Assembly (NCBI GenBank): GCA_937934655.1
Contig: CALGZB010000151.1
Span: 1-35,071 of the forward strand
DNA: 35,071 nucleotides
Origin: an uncultured Acidimicrobiales bacterium
Lineage (GTDB): Bacteria > Actinomycetota > Acidimicrobiia > Acidimicrobiales > SHLQ01
Reading direction: 5' to 3'
Positions 15,624-23,653 of this stretch are shown piece by piece (position 1 is the stretch's first letter; each line of letters starts with the position of its first letter). Both the position numbers and the translations under genes were made by a program. Below the pieces are notes generated by a model. That model searched no databases and was not told where the DNA came from. It saw nothing but the letters and a program-made list of their open reading frames with translations.

Positions 15624-17534
15624 TTGTCACTCGCCGAATCCACCGAACGCGCTCTTGCTGTAGCCACCGCCGAACTGCCCGGCGGAGGAGAAACGCGCCA
15701 GGGCCAAATCGACATGGCCCGCTCTGTCGCCTCGGCAATATCGTCGGGCGAGCACCTACTTGCCCAAGCCGGGACCGGTACGGGGAAGTCGCTCGCCTAC
15801 TTAGTTCCAGCGCTTCTTAGCGGGAAACGTACCATTATCGCTACGGCCACCAAGGCGCTGCAGGACCAGCTGGCAAACAAAGATCTACCGTTTCTCGAAG
15901 AGCATCTCGACCACCCGTTCGCCTGGGCTGTTCTGAAAGGTCGATCGAACTATGTCTGTCTTCAGCGACTCGACGAGCTCGAAGACGCCGGCGACCAGAT
16001 GCAGCTCGATGGCCTAAGTACCGGGGCCGATACCGACGAAATCGATGCCATCCGCGAATGGGCAGGCACCTCGGCGTCCGGTGACCGGGCGACCCTCGAT
16101 TTCGAACCAACATCCCGAACCTGGGCGGCGGTAAGCGTTGGTCCTCGGGAATGTCCCGGGCGCGGGCGATGCCCACAAGGCAACAACTGTTTCGCTGAGG
16201 CGGCCCGCGACGAAGCGGCGGGCGCCGACGTTCTGGTGGTCAACACCCACCTGTACGGCATCGACCTCGCTTCCGACGGCGCCATCTTGGGCGATCACGA
16301 AGTTGTCGTTATCGACGAGGCTCATCAAACCGAAGACATCATGTCGTCCACGTTCAGCTGGGAGATCAGCGGTGGCCGATTCATCAACTACGCCCGCAAC
16401 TGCACCGCCATTCTGGCCGACGATGTTCTCCTTGGGGCACTGTTCGAACTTGCCGAAGACCTTACCGAGCTGCTTGAGCCAAAGGTCGGCGACCGGCTGA
16501 GCGACGGGCTACCCGACGATCTTCATACCGTGCTCGACAACGGTCGACGCCTCGCCGAGAAGGCGCTCCATGCGCTGCGCAAAATCGACGACGGCAACCT
16601 CACCGGCAAGGCCAAACTCGATGTCGAGACCCGCAAGCAGCGGGCGATGCAGGCGGGAACAGCTCTCATCGAAGACATCGATCTCATCATGTCCGAGCCC
16701 GGAGGCATGGTTTCGTGGGTCGATGGCCCACCCAAGTCGCCGTCGCTCAAGGTCACCCCGGTCGAAATCGGTGAGCTCCTCACAAAGACCCTCTGGAGTG
16801 AGCGGCTCGCAGTTCTCACCAGTGCAACTATCCCGGTTGGTTTGGCTGGTCGCCTCGGACTCGGATCGCACCCGCACAGTCAGCTCGATGTCGGCAGTCC
16901 GTTCGACTACGAAGAACAGTCGCTGCTCTACTGTCCCATCGACCTGCCAGAGCCTCGCGACCCCAACTACCGCGATGCGATGGTCGAAGAACTCGAAGCA
17001 CTGATGTTGGCCGCTGGCGGCCGCACACTGGCTCTGTTCACGAGCTACCGGGCCATGAACGACGCGTCAGAATTCCTCGAAGGCCAGATGCCGTTCAAGG
17101 TCTACACGCAGGGCGACCTACCAAAACAGGTACTTCTCGAGACATTCGCCGAAGACGAGCAGTCGTGTCTGTTGGCCACCATGAGCTTCTGGCAGGGCAT
17201 CGATGTCCCGGGGCCGTCCCTCTCACTGGTCGTAATCGACAAGCTGCCGTTCCCTCGCCCTGACGACCCAGTTCTCCAGGCACGGCGCGATCTCGCTGGC
17301 CCAAACGCCTTCCGACTTATCGACCTACCACGGGCCGCAACGTTGCTAGCACAGGGTTCTGGGCGCCTCATCCGTTCGAGTTCGGACCGCGGCGTGGTCG
17401 CGGTGCTCGACCAGCGACTTGCCACCAAACGGGCCTATCGGTGGGAGCTCATCAACGCACTTCCCGAGATGAGACGCACCAAGGATCGCGACGAAGTCGT
17501 GGCGTATCTGCGCGATATTCGGAATAGTCGCTAA
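15624..17534 (+). CDS. dinG: ATP-dependent DNA helicase, DinG/XPD-like
   Basis: 636 residues of the superfamily 2 iron-sulfur helicase group. Walker A AGTGTGKS is at 49-56 and the DEAH box (VVVIDEAHQT) near 230. Between them lie four Cys in the family arrangement (NYVCL near 112, then CPGRGRCPQGNNC near 176-188), expected to hold a 4Fe-4S cluster. The C-terminal helicase half has ATMSFWQGIDVPG and QGSGRLIRSSSDRG (motif VI). DinG-type enzymes unwind 5'-3' at R-loops and forked DNA. An in-frame TAA at 15615 makes the TTG at 15624 the first possible start. The upstream 172-bp divergent gap carries no obvious operator. Length and domains look complete. Confidence 0.9.
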   Translation: MSLAESTERALAVATAELPGGGETRQGQIDMARSVASAISSGEHLLAQAGTGTGKSLAYLVPALLSGKRTIIATATKALQDQLANKDLPFLEEHLDHPFAWAVLKGRSNYVCLQRLDELEDAGDQMQLDGLSTGADTDEIDAIREWAGTSASGDRATLDFEPTSRTWAAVSVGPRECPGRGRCPQGNNCFAEAARDEAAGADVLVVNTHLYGIDLASDGAILGDHEVVVIDEAHQTEDIMSSTFSWEISGGRFINYARNCTAILADDVLLGALFELAEDLTELLEPKVGDRLSDGLPDDLHTVLDNGRRLAEKALHALRKIDDGNLTGKAKLDVETRKQRAMQAGTALIEDIDLIMSEPGGMVSWVDGPPKSPSLKVTPVEIGELLTKTLWSERLAVLTSATIPVGLAGRLGLGSHPHSQLDVGSPFDYEEQSLLYCPIDLPEPRDPNYRDAMVEELEALMLAAGGRTLALFTSYRAMNDASEFLEGQMPFKVYTQGDLPKQVLLETFAEDEQSCLLATMSFWQGIDVPGPSLSLVVIDKLPFPRPDDPVLQARRDLAGPNAFRLIDLPRAATLLAQGSGRLIRSSSDRGVVAVLDQRLATKRAYRWELINALPEMRRTKDRDEVVAYLRDIRNSR

Positions 17535-17605
17535 CCGAAACCCAAACGACTGCTATCTAAAGTTCGGCGGTCATACGCCGATTGTGGCAAATGGAGGAGA
17601 ACCAC

Positions 17606-18778
17606 GTGGTCGCAGAGGCCAAGAAAGCCAAATGGCGACAGGGCTGGGCCGAGGATCCGTTTCGCCTCTTGGTTGACAACCACGCCGACATGACCTGTAT
17701 CTATTCCCCCGACGGCCTCTTGGTTTACGCCAACTACGCCTACGCAACATTCTTTGGGGAAAAGCCCGCCGACCTTGTTGGAACAGGCTTGCTTGAGCTC
17801 GTCCCCGAACACCTACGAAACGGGGCACGAGAGAACCTCGAAAGCTCAGTCGCGGCCTTCCGTGAATCGGCGACCAAGACGGTCAACGAGTTTGGCCTCA
17901 AGAACATTCATGGTGACCTGAAGTGGATCGAGTTTAGTGATCAACCAGTGTTCGATGAAGATGGTGAGCTGACGCTCATCATCTCGGCGGGACGAGATGT
18001 AACGATCCATCACGAGGACCGAGCACGACTCGTCGAGATCAATCAGAAGCTGGCCGACAGCAACCGAGATCTCGAAGACTTCGCATACGTCGCTTCACAC
18101 GACCTTCAAGAACCACTGAGAAAGATCATTGCCTTCAGCGCTCGGCTCAGCGACAAGGCGGCTCCCGAATTGAGCCCAAAGAACCTTGACTACCTTGACC
18201 GCATCGGCGGCGCAGCCGGTCGCATGCAGAACCTCATTGAGGATCTCCTTGAAGTGTCACGAGTTTCCACACGTGGTGGAGAACTCGTGCCCGTCGACCT
18301 CGGCAGTGTCCTCGACGACGTTCTCTCAGACCTAGAGGTCGCTATCGAACGACAGGGCGCTCGTGTCGAAATTTCAACCGAACTCCCGAAGGTGCCGGCC
18401 GACGAGATTCAGATGCGCCAGCTGTTCCAGAACCTCATCGGCAATGCCCTGAAATTCCGTCGGGCCGATACCGTCCCCATCGTCACGATCTCGTCAGAAC
18501 TGGTGAACAAACGAGACCTCCCAGCGACGCTCAAGTCGATGAAGGGCACCAGCTTCGCCAAGATCTCTGTGATGGACAATGGCCTTGGGTTCGATGAGAA
18601 ACATGCCGTCAAGATCTTCACGATCTTTCACCGTCTGCACGGTCGTACCGAAATCGAGGGGTCGGGCATTGGCTTGGCGGTGTGCAAGAAGATCACTGAC
18701 CGCCACAACGGTGACATCAGCGCCCACGGCCAACCGGGCGATGGCGCTACCTTCGAAGTGATTTTGCCAATCGCCTAA
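17606..18778 (+). CDS. Soluble PAS-domain sensor histidine kinase
   Basis: 390 residues, with no membrane segment. The PAS domain (about 18-135) is of the PAS_4/PAS-PAC type (MTCIYSPDGLLVYANYAY). A short coiled link (VEINQKLADSNRDLEDFA) leads to HisKA with His165 (YVASHDLQEPLRKI), the type found in phytochrome-like kinases. HATPase shows NLIGNALKFR, MDNGLGFDEKHA and GSGIGLAVCKKI. The GTG at 17606 is chosen because GGAGGAG lies at ideal distance; ATG 17591 and TTG 17582 have no ribosome site. No response regulator adjoins, so it is an orphan kinase. A weak hairpin (TCGGCG/CGCCGA, 17564-17581) lies between it and dinG. The gene converges on era across 18 bp. The signal sensed is unknown; no haem or flavin ligand motif is evident. 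Confidence 0.9.
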   Translation: MVAEAKKAKWRQGWAEDPFRLLVDNHADMTCIYSPDGLLVYANYAYATFFGEKPADLVGTGLLELVPEHLRNGARENLESSVAAFRESATKTVNEFGLKNIHGDLKWIEFSDQPVFDEDGELTLIISAGRDVTIHHEDRARLVEINQKLADSNRDLEDFAYVASHDLQEPLRKIIAFSARLSDKAAPELSPKNLDYLDRIGGAAGRMQNLIEDLLEVSRVSTRGGELVPVDLGSVLDDVLSDLEVAIERQGARVEISTELPKVPADEIQMRQLFQNLIGNALKFRRADTVPIVTISSELVNKRDLPATLKSMKGTSFAKISVMDNGLGFDEKHAVKIFTIFHRLHGRTEIEGSGIGLAVCKKITDRHNGDISAHGQPGDGATFEVILPIA

Positions 18779-18796
18779 GACGGGCGATCACAAATG

Positions 18797-19645
18797 CTAG
18801 AGGTCGAGGCGTTCAAGCGCTTCGGGTGTGCTTTGCCAGTTCTTGTCGACGTTGACAATGAGTTCGAGAAACACGCCATCGACCAGCTGCTTGCGCACAG
18901 CGGTGCCGACCTCCTTGAGAATCGCTCCCTTCTTGCCGATCACCATGCCCTTTTGACTGTCTCGCTCGACCAGAATTTCGACCCGGATCCGAGGCCACTC
19001 CCACTCGGTGACCCGAGTTGCGATCGAGTGGGGAAGCTCTTCGCGCATGCGGTGGTTGAGCTGTTCGCGAACCAACTCGGCGACCCAGGTCGCGTCCGGT
19101 AGGTCGCTGATCATGTCGTCGGGGTAGAACTGCGGCCCCTCAGGCATCAGCGAGAGCAGATGTGCGACCAACTCTTCGACGCCCTTTCCGGTTGTCGCCG
19201 ACACGGGAAAGATCTCCTCAAATCCCAGGTCGGAGGCGATTTGGAGTTGCGCCAGGATCCGCTCGGGTTTCATGCGGTCGCACTTGTTGACCACCACAAT
19301 CGCGTCCTTGGGGGCTTTCTGAGCGACGAACTTGTCGCCGCTGCCGATTGTGGCGCTGCCGTCGAGCACGAGGCAGACAACGTCGACGTCGCCGATCGAG
19401 CTCGAGGCAGCGCTGTTGAGCCGCTCCCCCAGCGGTGACTTGGGTTTGTGAATGCCTGGAGTATCGATGAACACCAATTGGGTGTCGCCAGCGTTGTGCA
19501 CGCCGCGAATTTGGCGGCGAGTCGTTTGCGGTTTGTCCGAAACGATCGAGACCTTCGTCCCGATGATGGCGTTGAGCAGCGTCGACTTCCCAACGTTGGG
19601 CCGACCAACCAAGGTCACAAAACCCGATCGCTTAATATCTGTCAC
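18797..19645 (-). CDS. era: GTPase Era
   Basis: A 282-residue GTPase that binds 16S rRNA near its 3' end and assists 30S ribosome maturation. G1 is GRPNVGKS (about 14-21). The switch region has PQTTRRQIRG, G3 is DTPGIHKP, G4 is NKCD, and G5 lies near PVSATTGKG. The C-terminal KH domain has GMVIGKKGAILKEVG. It starts at a GTG that overlaps the TGA of the CBS-domain gene by 4 bp (GTGA), making it the last member of the coupled phoH-ybeY-corC-era run. Confidence 0.96.
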   Translation of the reverse strand: MTDIKRSGFVTLVGRPNVGKSTLLNAIIGTKVSIVSDKPQTTRRQIRGVHNAGDTQLVFIDTPGIHKPKSPLGERLNSAASSSIGDVDVVCLVLDGSATIGSGDKFVAQKAPKDAIVVVNKCDRMKPERILAQLQIASDLGFEEIFPVSATTGKGVEELVAHLLSLMPEGPQFYPDDMISDLPDATWVAELVREQLNHRMREELPHSIATRVTEWEWPRIRVEILVERDSQKGMVIGKKGAILKEVGTAVRKQLVDGVFLELIVNVDKNWQSTPEALERLDL

Positions 19646-21000
19646 GTTGAGTTCTCGTCCTGTTGGCTGGATAGTGCAAGTTCGTCTTCGACGACCTCGG
19701 TGGGAACGCCGCGCTCTGCGGCGGCGCGCTCGGCTTCAAGGTCGAGGCGGGCCCCTTGCGGCTGGCGAATCTGCACACTGGTGATTCGCCGCTCGTGAAT
19801 TCCGTCGACGGTCATCCGAAGACCTGCGACCTCAAGTACTTCACCTTCGACCGGCACATGGCCGAGCGTGTTGAAAATTAGCCCGCCAACGGTATCCCAG
19901 TCGCCGGTTGGGAGCTCGCCCTCGATGATGTCGTTCAGCTCGTCGACCGGCATGCGGCCGTGCACGCGCACACCGCCGAAGATGGTTTCAAGTACGGGTG
20001 ATTCGTTGTCGAACTCGTCGACGATCTCGCCGATCAGCTCCTCGATGAGATCTTCAAGCGTTACGAGGCCTGCGGTGCCGCCGTATTCGTCGATCACGAT
20101 TGCAAGGTGCACTTGGGACGCCTGCATGTCGCGTAAAAGATCATCACCGGGTTTACTTTCCGGGATGTAGGTGGGGGCACTCATATGCCCGCTGACGAGC
20201 TCGGCTCCGCCGAAACTGCGCTGGACCCCAACCAGGTGCTTGACGTGCACAACCCCGACAATGTCGTCGACGCCTTCGTTCGTGATTGGCAATCGACTAA
20301 ACCCATGTTCGATGGCAACGTCGATCGCCTCATCGATTGTCGCCATCGCGCTGAGGGAGATGATGTCGGGTCGAGGGGTCATGACCTCGCGGACCAGAGT
20401 GTCGCCGAGGTCGATAACCGATTCGATCATCTTGCGTTCGCTTTGTTCGATGACTTCGGACTCGACCGCTGCCTTCGCAAACGCCAGGAGCTCGTCGTCG
20501 CTTGCCACCACCGACACTCGGCCCGATACCTCAGGAAGGAAGAGACTGGCGATGGCGAGCAATGCTCCGGTTAGCCAGCGAATGGGAGGGAACTTGAGGA
20601 GGCCGTCGACGACAGGCGCCATGGCGAGAGCTGCCTTGCTGGAGTTCTGCAACGCCCATGCTTTGGGCACCGCCTCGGCGAGAACGAAGAACACAACGAT
20701 TTCGACGGCAAGTGCGACAATGACCCAGCGGGGTCCGAACCAGTCCTGCACCAACGCTGCGACGATGGTGGCTGCGCCAAGCTGGCAGGACAGCACCACG
20801 AGCAATACCGGGCTTAGTACTCGTTCGCGGTTTCCGAGAAGCGACTCAAGGACCTCGGCCCCTCGACGCTCTTCCTCGCGGAGCGCAGTGGCCCGGGCTT
20901 TTGTCATGTTGGTGAGACTGGTCTCTGCAGCCGCAAGAATCGCTGCTGCGAGAATAAAGATCACCACGGCAACAACCCCGGCCATCTCAAGACCGGTCAT
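19642..21000 (-). CDS. CNNM/CBS-domain membrane protein (CorC/HlyC-like transporter family)
   Basis: 452 residues. The N-terminal DUF21 (CNNM) domain has four hydrophobic segments in about 1-145 (first one MAGVVAVVIFILAAAIL, with the AAAETSL motif). Two CBS domains (about 195-330) show REVMTPRPDI and VIDEYGGTAGLVTLEDLIEE. A C-terminal CorC_HlyC domain follows (about 345-430, RVHGRMPVDELND). Homologues are linked to magnesium or cobalt export; older 'hemolysin' names are misleading. The frame continues upstream to 21174 through the antisense of ybeY, but the ATG at 21000 overlaps the ybeY stop as ATGA and gives the family start. The stop overlaps era. Confidence 0.92.
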   Translation of the reverse strand: MTGLEMAGVVAVVIFILAAAILAAAETSLTNMTKARATALREEERRGAEVLESLLGNRERVLSPVLLVVLSCQLGAATIVAALVQDWFGPRWVIVALAVEIVVFFVLAEAVPKAWALQNSSKAALAMAPVVDGLLKFPPIRWLTGALLAIASLFLPEVSGRVSVVASDDELLAFAKAAVESEVIEQSERKMIESVIDLGDTLVREVMTPRPDIISLSAMATIDEAIDVAIEHGFSRLPITNEGVDDIVGVVHVKHLVGVQRSFGGAELVSGHMSAPTYIPESKPGDDLLRDMQASQVHLAIVIDEYGGTAGLVTLEDLIEELIGEIVDEFDNESPVLETIFGGVRVHGRMPVDELNDIIEGELPTGDWDTVGGLIFNTLGHVPVEGEVLEVAGLRMTVDGIHERRITSVQIRQPQGARLDLEAERAAAERGVPTEVVEDELALSSQQDENST

Positions 21001-21479
21001 TGATGGAACCGTTCGAGCAGATCGCGTTCGGCTGCCTGCATTTCGGCAGTTTCTTCGGGTTCGGCGTGATCCATCCCAAGGATGTGAAGCACCCCGTGCA
21101 CCACGAGGAGTGCGAGTTCGTCGTCGTAGCTCCCCGTGTGGTCGGGCGCTTGTTCGGCGGCATAGTCGGGACAAATCACGATGTCACCTAAGAGCCGTTC
21201 GCCCGCAAGTGCCTCGCCCGGAAAGTCGTCCGCATCGCCATCGCCGGCATCGATGGGAAAGGACAAAACGTCGGTGCAGCGGTCTTCGCCCATGTGTTGT
21301 GCGTTGAGCGCGGTCATCTCGATCCGGTTAATGAACAACAGATTGAGTTCGCCGCTCCCCGCCCCTCGGGCCTCGAGCGAGGTCTGGGCCAAAGCCGACC
21401 ACCGGTCGAGGTCGACGGGCTGATCGTCTTGTTCGTCACCGGCCACGACGATGACGCCACTTCGTCCCTGCTGATTCAC
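20997..21479 (-). CDS. ybeY: Endoribonuclease YbeY
   Basis: A 160-residue metal-dependent RNase involved in 16S rRNA 3'-end maturation and ribosome quality control. The zinc site HGVLHILGMDH (HGxLHxxGxDH) is intact near the C-terminus. FINRIEMTALN and CTDVLSFPID are also family hallmarks. The GTG start overlaps the phoH stop by 4 bp (GTGA), and the stop overlaps the next ATG (ATGA). The gene is directly between phoH and the CBS protein, the usual order. Confidence 0.95.
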   Translation of the reverse strand: MNQQGRSGVIVVAGDEQDDQPVDLDRWSALAQTSLEARGAGSGELNLLFINRIEMTALNAQHMGEDRCTDVLSFPIDAGDGDADDFPGEALAGERLLGDIVICPDYAAEQAPDHTGSYDDELALLVVHGVLHILGMDHAEPEETAEMQAAERDLLERFHQ

Positions 21480-22441
21480 GACTTGCCAGAACCGGCTTTT
21501 CCAGCATCGGCCTTTTCGTACGCGTTTACGATGTCTTGCACGATCCGGTGACGCACAACGTCTCGACTCGAGAGCCGCACAAAGGCGAGACCATCGATGT
21601 CGCCGAGGGTCTTTTCGAGTCCCAGAAGGCCGCTCTTACCGCCCTTGACATCAACCTGACTGATGTCGCCGTTAATCACTACCGTCGATCCAAACCCGAT
21701 GCGGGTCAGGAACATCTTCATCTGCTGCGGCGTGGTGTTCTGGGCCTCATCAAGAATGATGAAACTGTTGTTCAACGTGCGGCCACGCATAAAGGCAAGT
21801 GGAGCAACTTCGACTTGGCCGCGATCGAGGAGACGCTGTGCGCCTTCCATTTCGACCATGTCATAGAGCGCGTCGTACAGCGGGCGGAGGTACGGATCGA
21901 CCTTGGCAAGCATGTCGCCGGGCAGGAAACCGAGGCTCTCTCCCGCCTCAACGGCGGGGCGGGTTAGGAGGATTCGTTCGACCGACTTCGCATTGAGCGC
22001 CTGAACGCCCATCGCTACCGCCAACCAGCTCTTTCCCGTGCCCGCCGGGCCGATACCGAAGGTGATGACGTTATTGGCAATGGCTTCGAGGTAATCCTTT
22101 TGCCCAGTGGACTTTGGCCGAATGACCTTCCGCCCAACCTTGAGGGTGGTGCCAGCAAGCACTTCGCTCGGCCGTTCGTCGGAACGCACCATATCGATTG
22201 TCCGGGTAACGGTTCTCGCGTCGAGTCGCTGGCCCTCCTGAAGTATCAGGACCAACTCTTCGAAGAGGTGGCCGACCATGGATGCGTCGGCACCTCCCAC
22301 GGAAATCTCGTTCCCGCGCACATGAATCTCGGCGTCGGGAAATGCTTCCTCAACCTTGCGGAGGTACTCGTCACGTTCACCAAGCAGACCAGTCATGATG
22401 TGGTCGCCTGGAACGTGTATTTTGAGTTTCGTGTCGGTCAA
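21476..22441 (-). CDS. phoH: PhoH-family ATPase
   Basis: 321 residues. An N-terminal KH-like segment (about 20-90) is followed by a RecD-like P-loop ATPase with Walker A FGIGPAGTGKSWLA, ILLTRPAVEAGESLGFLPGD and Walker B FIILDEAQNTTPQQMKMFLTR. A sensor-like stretch (GDISQVDVKGGKSGL) follows. PhoH proteins are thought to act in RNA metabolism with YbeY. The start is TTG with AGGAAG 8 nt upstream. It heads the four-gene overlapping run. The 107-bp gap to the divergent next gene holds only that gene's candidate promoter. Confidence 0.94.
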   Translation of the reverse strand: MTDTKLKIHVPGDHIMTGLLGERDEYLRKVEEAFPDAEIHVRGNEISVGGADASMVGHLFEELVLILQEGQRLDARTVTRTIDMVRSDERPSEVLAGTTLKVGRKVIRPKSTGQKDYLEAIANNVITFGIGPAGTGKSWLAVAMGVQALNAKSVERILLTRPAVEAGESLGFLPGDMLAKVDPYLRPLYDALYDMVEMEGAQRLLDRGQVEVAPLAFMRGRTLNNSFIILDEAQNTTPQQMKMFLTRIGFGSTVVINGDISQVDVKGGKSGLLGLEKTLGDIDGLAFVRLSSRDVVRHRIVQDIVNAYEKADAGKAGSGKS

Positions 22442-22535
22442 GGAGAATCTTCCTGGTAGGCCCTAAGACAAAGCTACCTCTCGGCCAGCGCCGCGAGTGA
22501 GCCGAATTACCCTGTTCGTGACCAATGACCCTTCG

Positions 22536-22541
22536 TACTCT
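22536..22541 (+). promoter_or_regulatory. Candidate -10 of a leaderless promoter
   Basis: TACTCT ends exactly 7 nt before ATG 22549, where no Shine-Dalgarno exists. The same TACTCT-N7-ATG layout recurs at 30628, where a TTGAGA -35 is also present. The -35 here is poor. Confidence 0.4.
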
Positions 22542-22548
22542 TGTGGTT

Positions 22549-23121
22549 ATGTCCGATTCTGACGGCCTACCTGGCCTTTCACGCGACGGTTTCTCGGTAT
22601 CGCTCGGCCGCTTTCTGGCCGAGACAAGGGTCGACCATGCCGCAGAGTCCCGGGTGAAGGAACGGTGGCTAAACAGCCAATTCGCCGAGGAATCCGGCTT
22701 TGTCGGCACGCTCACCAACCTTGCCGAGGCCCAGGCGACCGTGACTCTCGCGCTTCGATCCGCACACGTGATTCGTTGCACAATTTTGATGGTGGGCGCC
22801 GACTTTGTCCTTGTCGGCGACGAAAGCGGCACCGAACACCTGATTGCTTTGATGGCGATAAATCGACTCGAGACGAGTTCGAACCGGTCGGCATCATCAG
22901 AACGTCGACTCCCATCACCGGTTGGGCTGACTGAGGCGCTCGCTGTGTTGTCCGAGGAACGGCCCGAGGTAGCGGTTCATCACCTCGATGGTTCAGGCAC
23001 ACGCGGCGAACTTCTGGCAGTGAGCAACGATGAAGCCCGTCTTCGGGTAAGAAACCCGGCATTTCGGACGATCATTGTTCGGCTCGCGTCGCTGAGTCAT
23101 GTCTCAACCACGTCCTGGTAG
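22549..23121 (+). CDS. Conserved-looking hypothetical protein
   Basis: 190 residues from the ATG at 22549. An in-frame ATG at 22525 would add 8 residues. 22549 is preferred because a TACTCT hexamer lies 7 nt upstream. No signal peptide or membrane helix is seen. The N-terminal part (about 20-45) is charged and helical (RFLAETRVDHAAESRVKERW). Two alternating beta-rich segments follow (GFVGTLTNLAEAQATVTL and ADFVLVGDESGTEHLIALM), and again near the end (GTRGELLAVSNDEARLRV). Such beta patterns recall a small barrel, perhaps Sm/SH3-like, but that is only an impression. No family is recognised. The last codons fall inside a 28-bp tandem duplication. It is divergent from phoH. Confidence 0.65.
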   Translation: MSDSDGLPGLSRDGFSVSLGRFLAETRVDHAAESRVKERWLNSQFAEESGFVGTLTNLAEAQATVTLALRSAHVIRCTILMVGADFVLVGDESGTEHLIALMAINRLETSSNRSASSERRLPSPVGLTEALAVLSEERPEVAVHHLDGSGTRGELLAVSNDEARLRVRNPAFRTIIVRLASLSHVSTTSW

Positions 23122-23153
23122 CAGGAGCCTCTCAACCACGTCCTGGCAGCAGA
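23102..23153. repeat. Tandem 28-bp duplication over the 3' end of the hypothetical gene
   Basis: TCTCAACCACGTCCTGG-(T/C)-AGCAG occurs at 23102 and again at 23130 with one mismatch over about 23 bp. The first copy contains the stop codon. Downstream, GCTACCGGTAGC (23204-23215) is a perfect 12-bp palindrome and GCCC-AAAC-GGGC (23213-23224) a short hairpin, possibly ending the helix-turn-helix transcript on the minus strand. Confidence 0.7.
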
Positions 23154-23232
23154 AGAACCCGTTCGGGGACGCCAGCCGTTGAGCGACTGGCCGAGACGAA
23201 ACAGCTACCGGTAGCCCAAACGGGCGTGCGTG

Positions 23233-23463
23233 TCAGTCTGTGGCAGGCGCTGCGTCTGGGTACAGGTGCTCAACCGTTCCGGGTTGGATCTTGCATGTCT
23301 CAATGAACGAATCAACTTCGGTCTGCTTGAGACGAATGACTCGTCCAAATCGGTAAGCGGGCAACTGGCCCTCGTCAATGAAGCGGTAGAGCGTTCGCGG
23401 CGTAATACCGAGGCGCTTTGCAGCGTCTGCTGTGCTCATCCACTGCACGTCATCAATTCCCAT
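23233..23463 (-). CDS. Excisionase/BldC-type helix-turn-helix protein
   Basis: 76 residues from the ATG at 23463. The frame is open upstream to 23688, but that extension is not protein-like. The core STADAAKRLGITPRTLYRFI begins a MerR-like winged helix of the excisionase (HTH_17) type, followed by the wing AYRFGRVIRLKQTEVDSFIE. Such small proteins bind direct repeats, as BldC does, or act as recombination directionality factors. No integrase is in the window, so a regulatory role is more likely. It is divergent from the Tad operon across 324 bp that contain direct repeats and a palindrome. Control of itself and the pilus genes is a reasonable inference. ATG 23439 (MSTADAAK) is an alternative start. 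Confidence 0.85.
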   Translation of the reverse strand: MGIDDVQWMSTADAAKRLGITPRTLYRFIDEGQLPAYRFGRVIRLKQTEVDSFIETCKIQPGTVEHLYPDAAPATD

Positions 23464-23512
23464 ACCGATAGTTCTACCCCATGCCGAACGCAAGGTGTTG
23501 CATCTCGAAATT

Positions 23513-23564
23513 ACATGACATGTACGCAAATGTCGAGACAGGCATGAGTATTTACCCGAATGTC
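23513..23564. promoter_or_regulatory. Candidate operator: palindrome plus two 12-bp direct repeats 30 bp apart
   Basis: ACATG-A-CATGT (23513-23523) is a perfect palindrome. TACgCaAATGTC (23523-23534) is repeated as TACcCgAATGTC (23553-23564), 10 of 12 identical at an exact 30-bp offset. All lie 50-100 bp upstream of the helix-turn-helix gene start, on the side facing the Tad operon. Which protein binds is not shown. Confidence 0.5.
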
Positions 23565-23653
23565 CCAAAGCGACACCCTGCGTCACGCCTGGCCTACCAA
23601 ATGAGCGATCCATTGGGGTCACTCGATCGGCGCAATAACTGAAACGCATTCGT

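Noticed and set aside
20171-21307. 378-codon plus-strand frame opposite the CBS-domain gene and ybeY
   Set aside because: Spans two real genes on the other strand and has Ser/Arg-rich, non-protein-like composition.
23233-23463. Excisionase of a mobile element
   Set aside because: No integrase, attachment-site repeats or phage genes in the window; HTH_17 proteins are often plain regulators.
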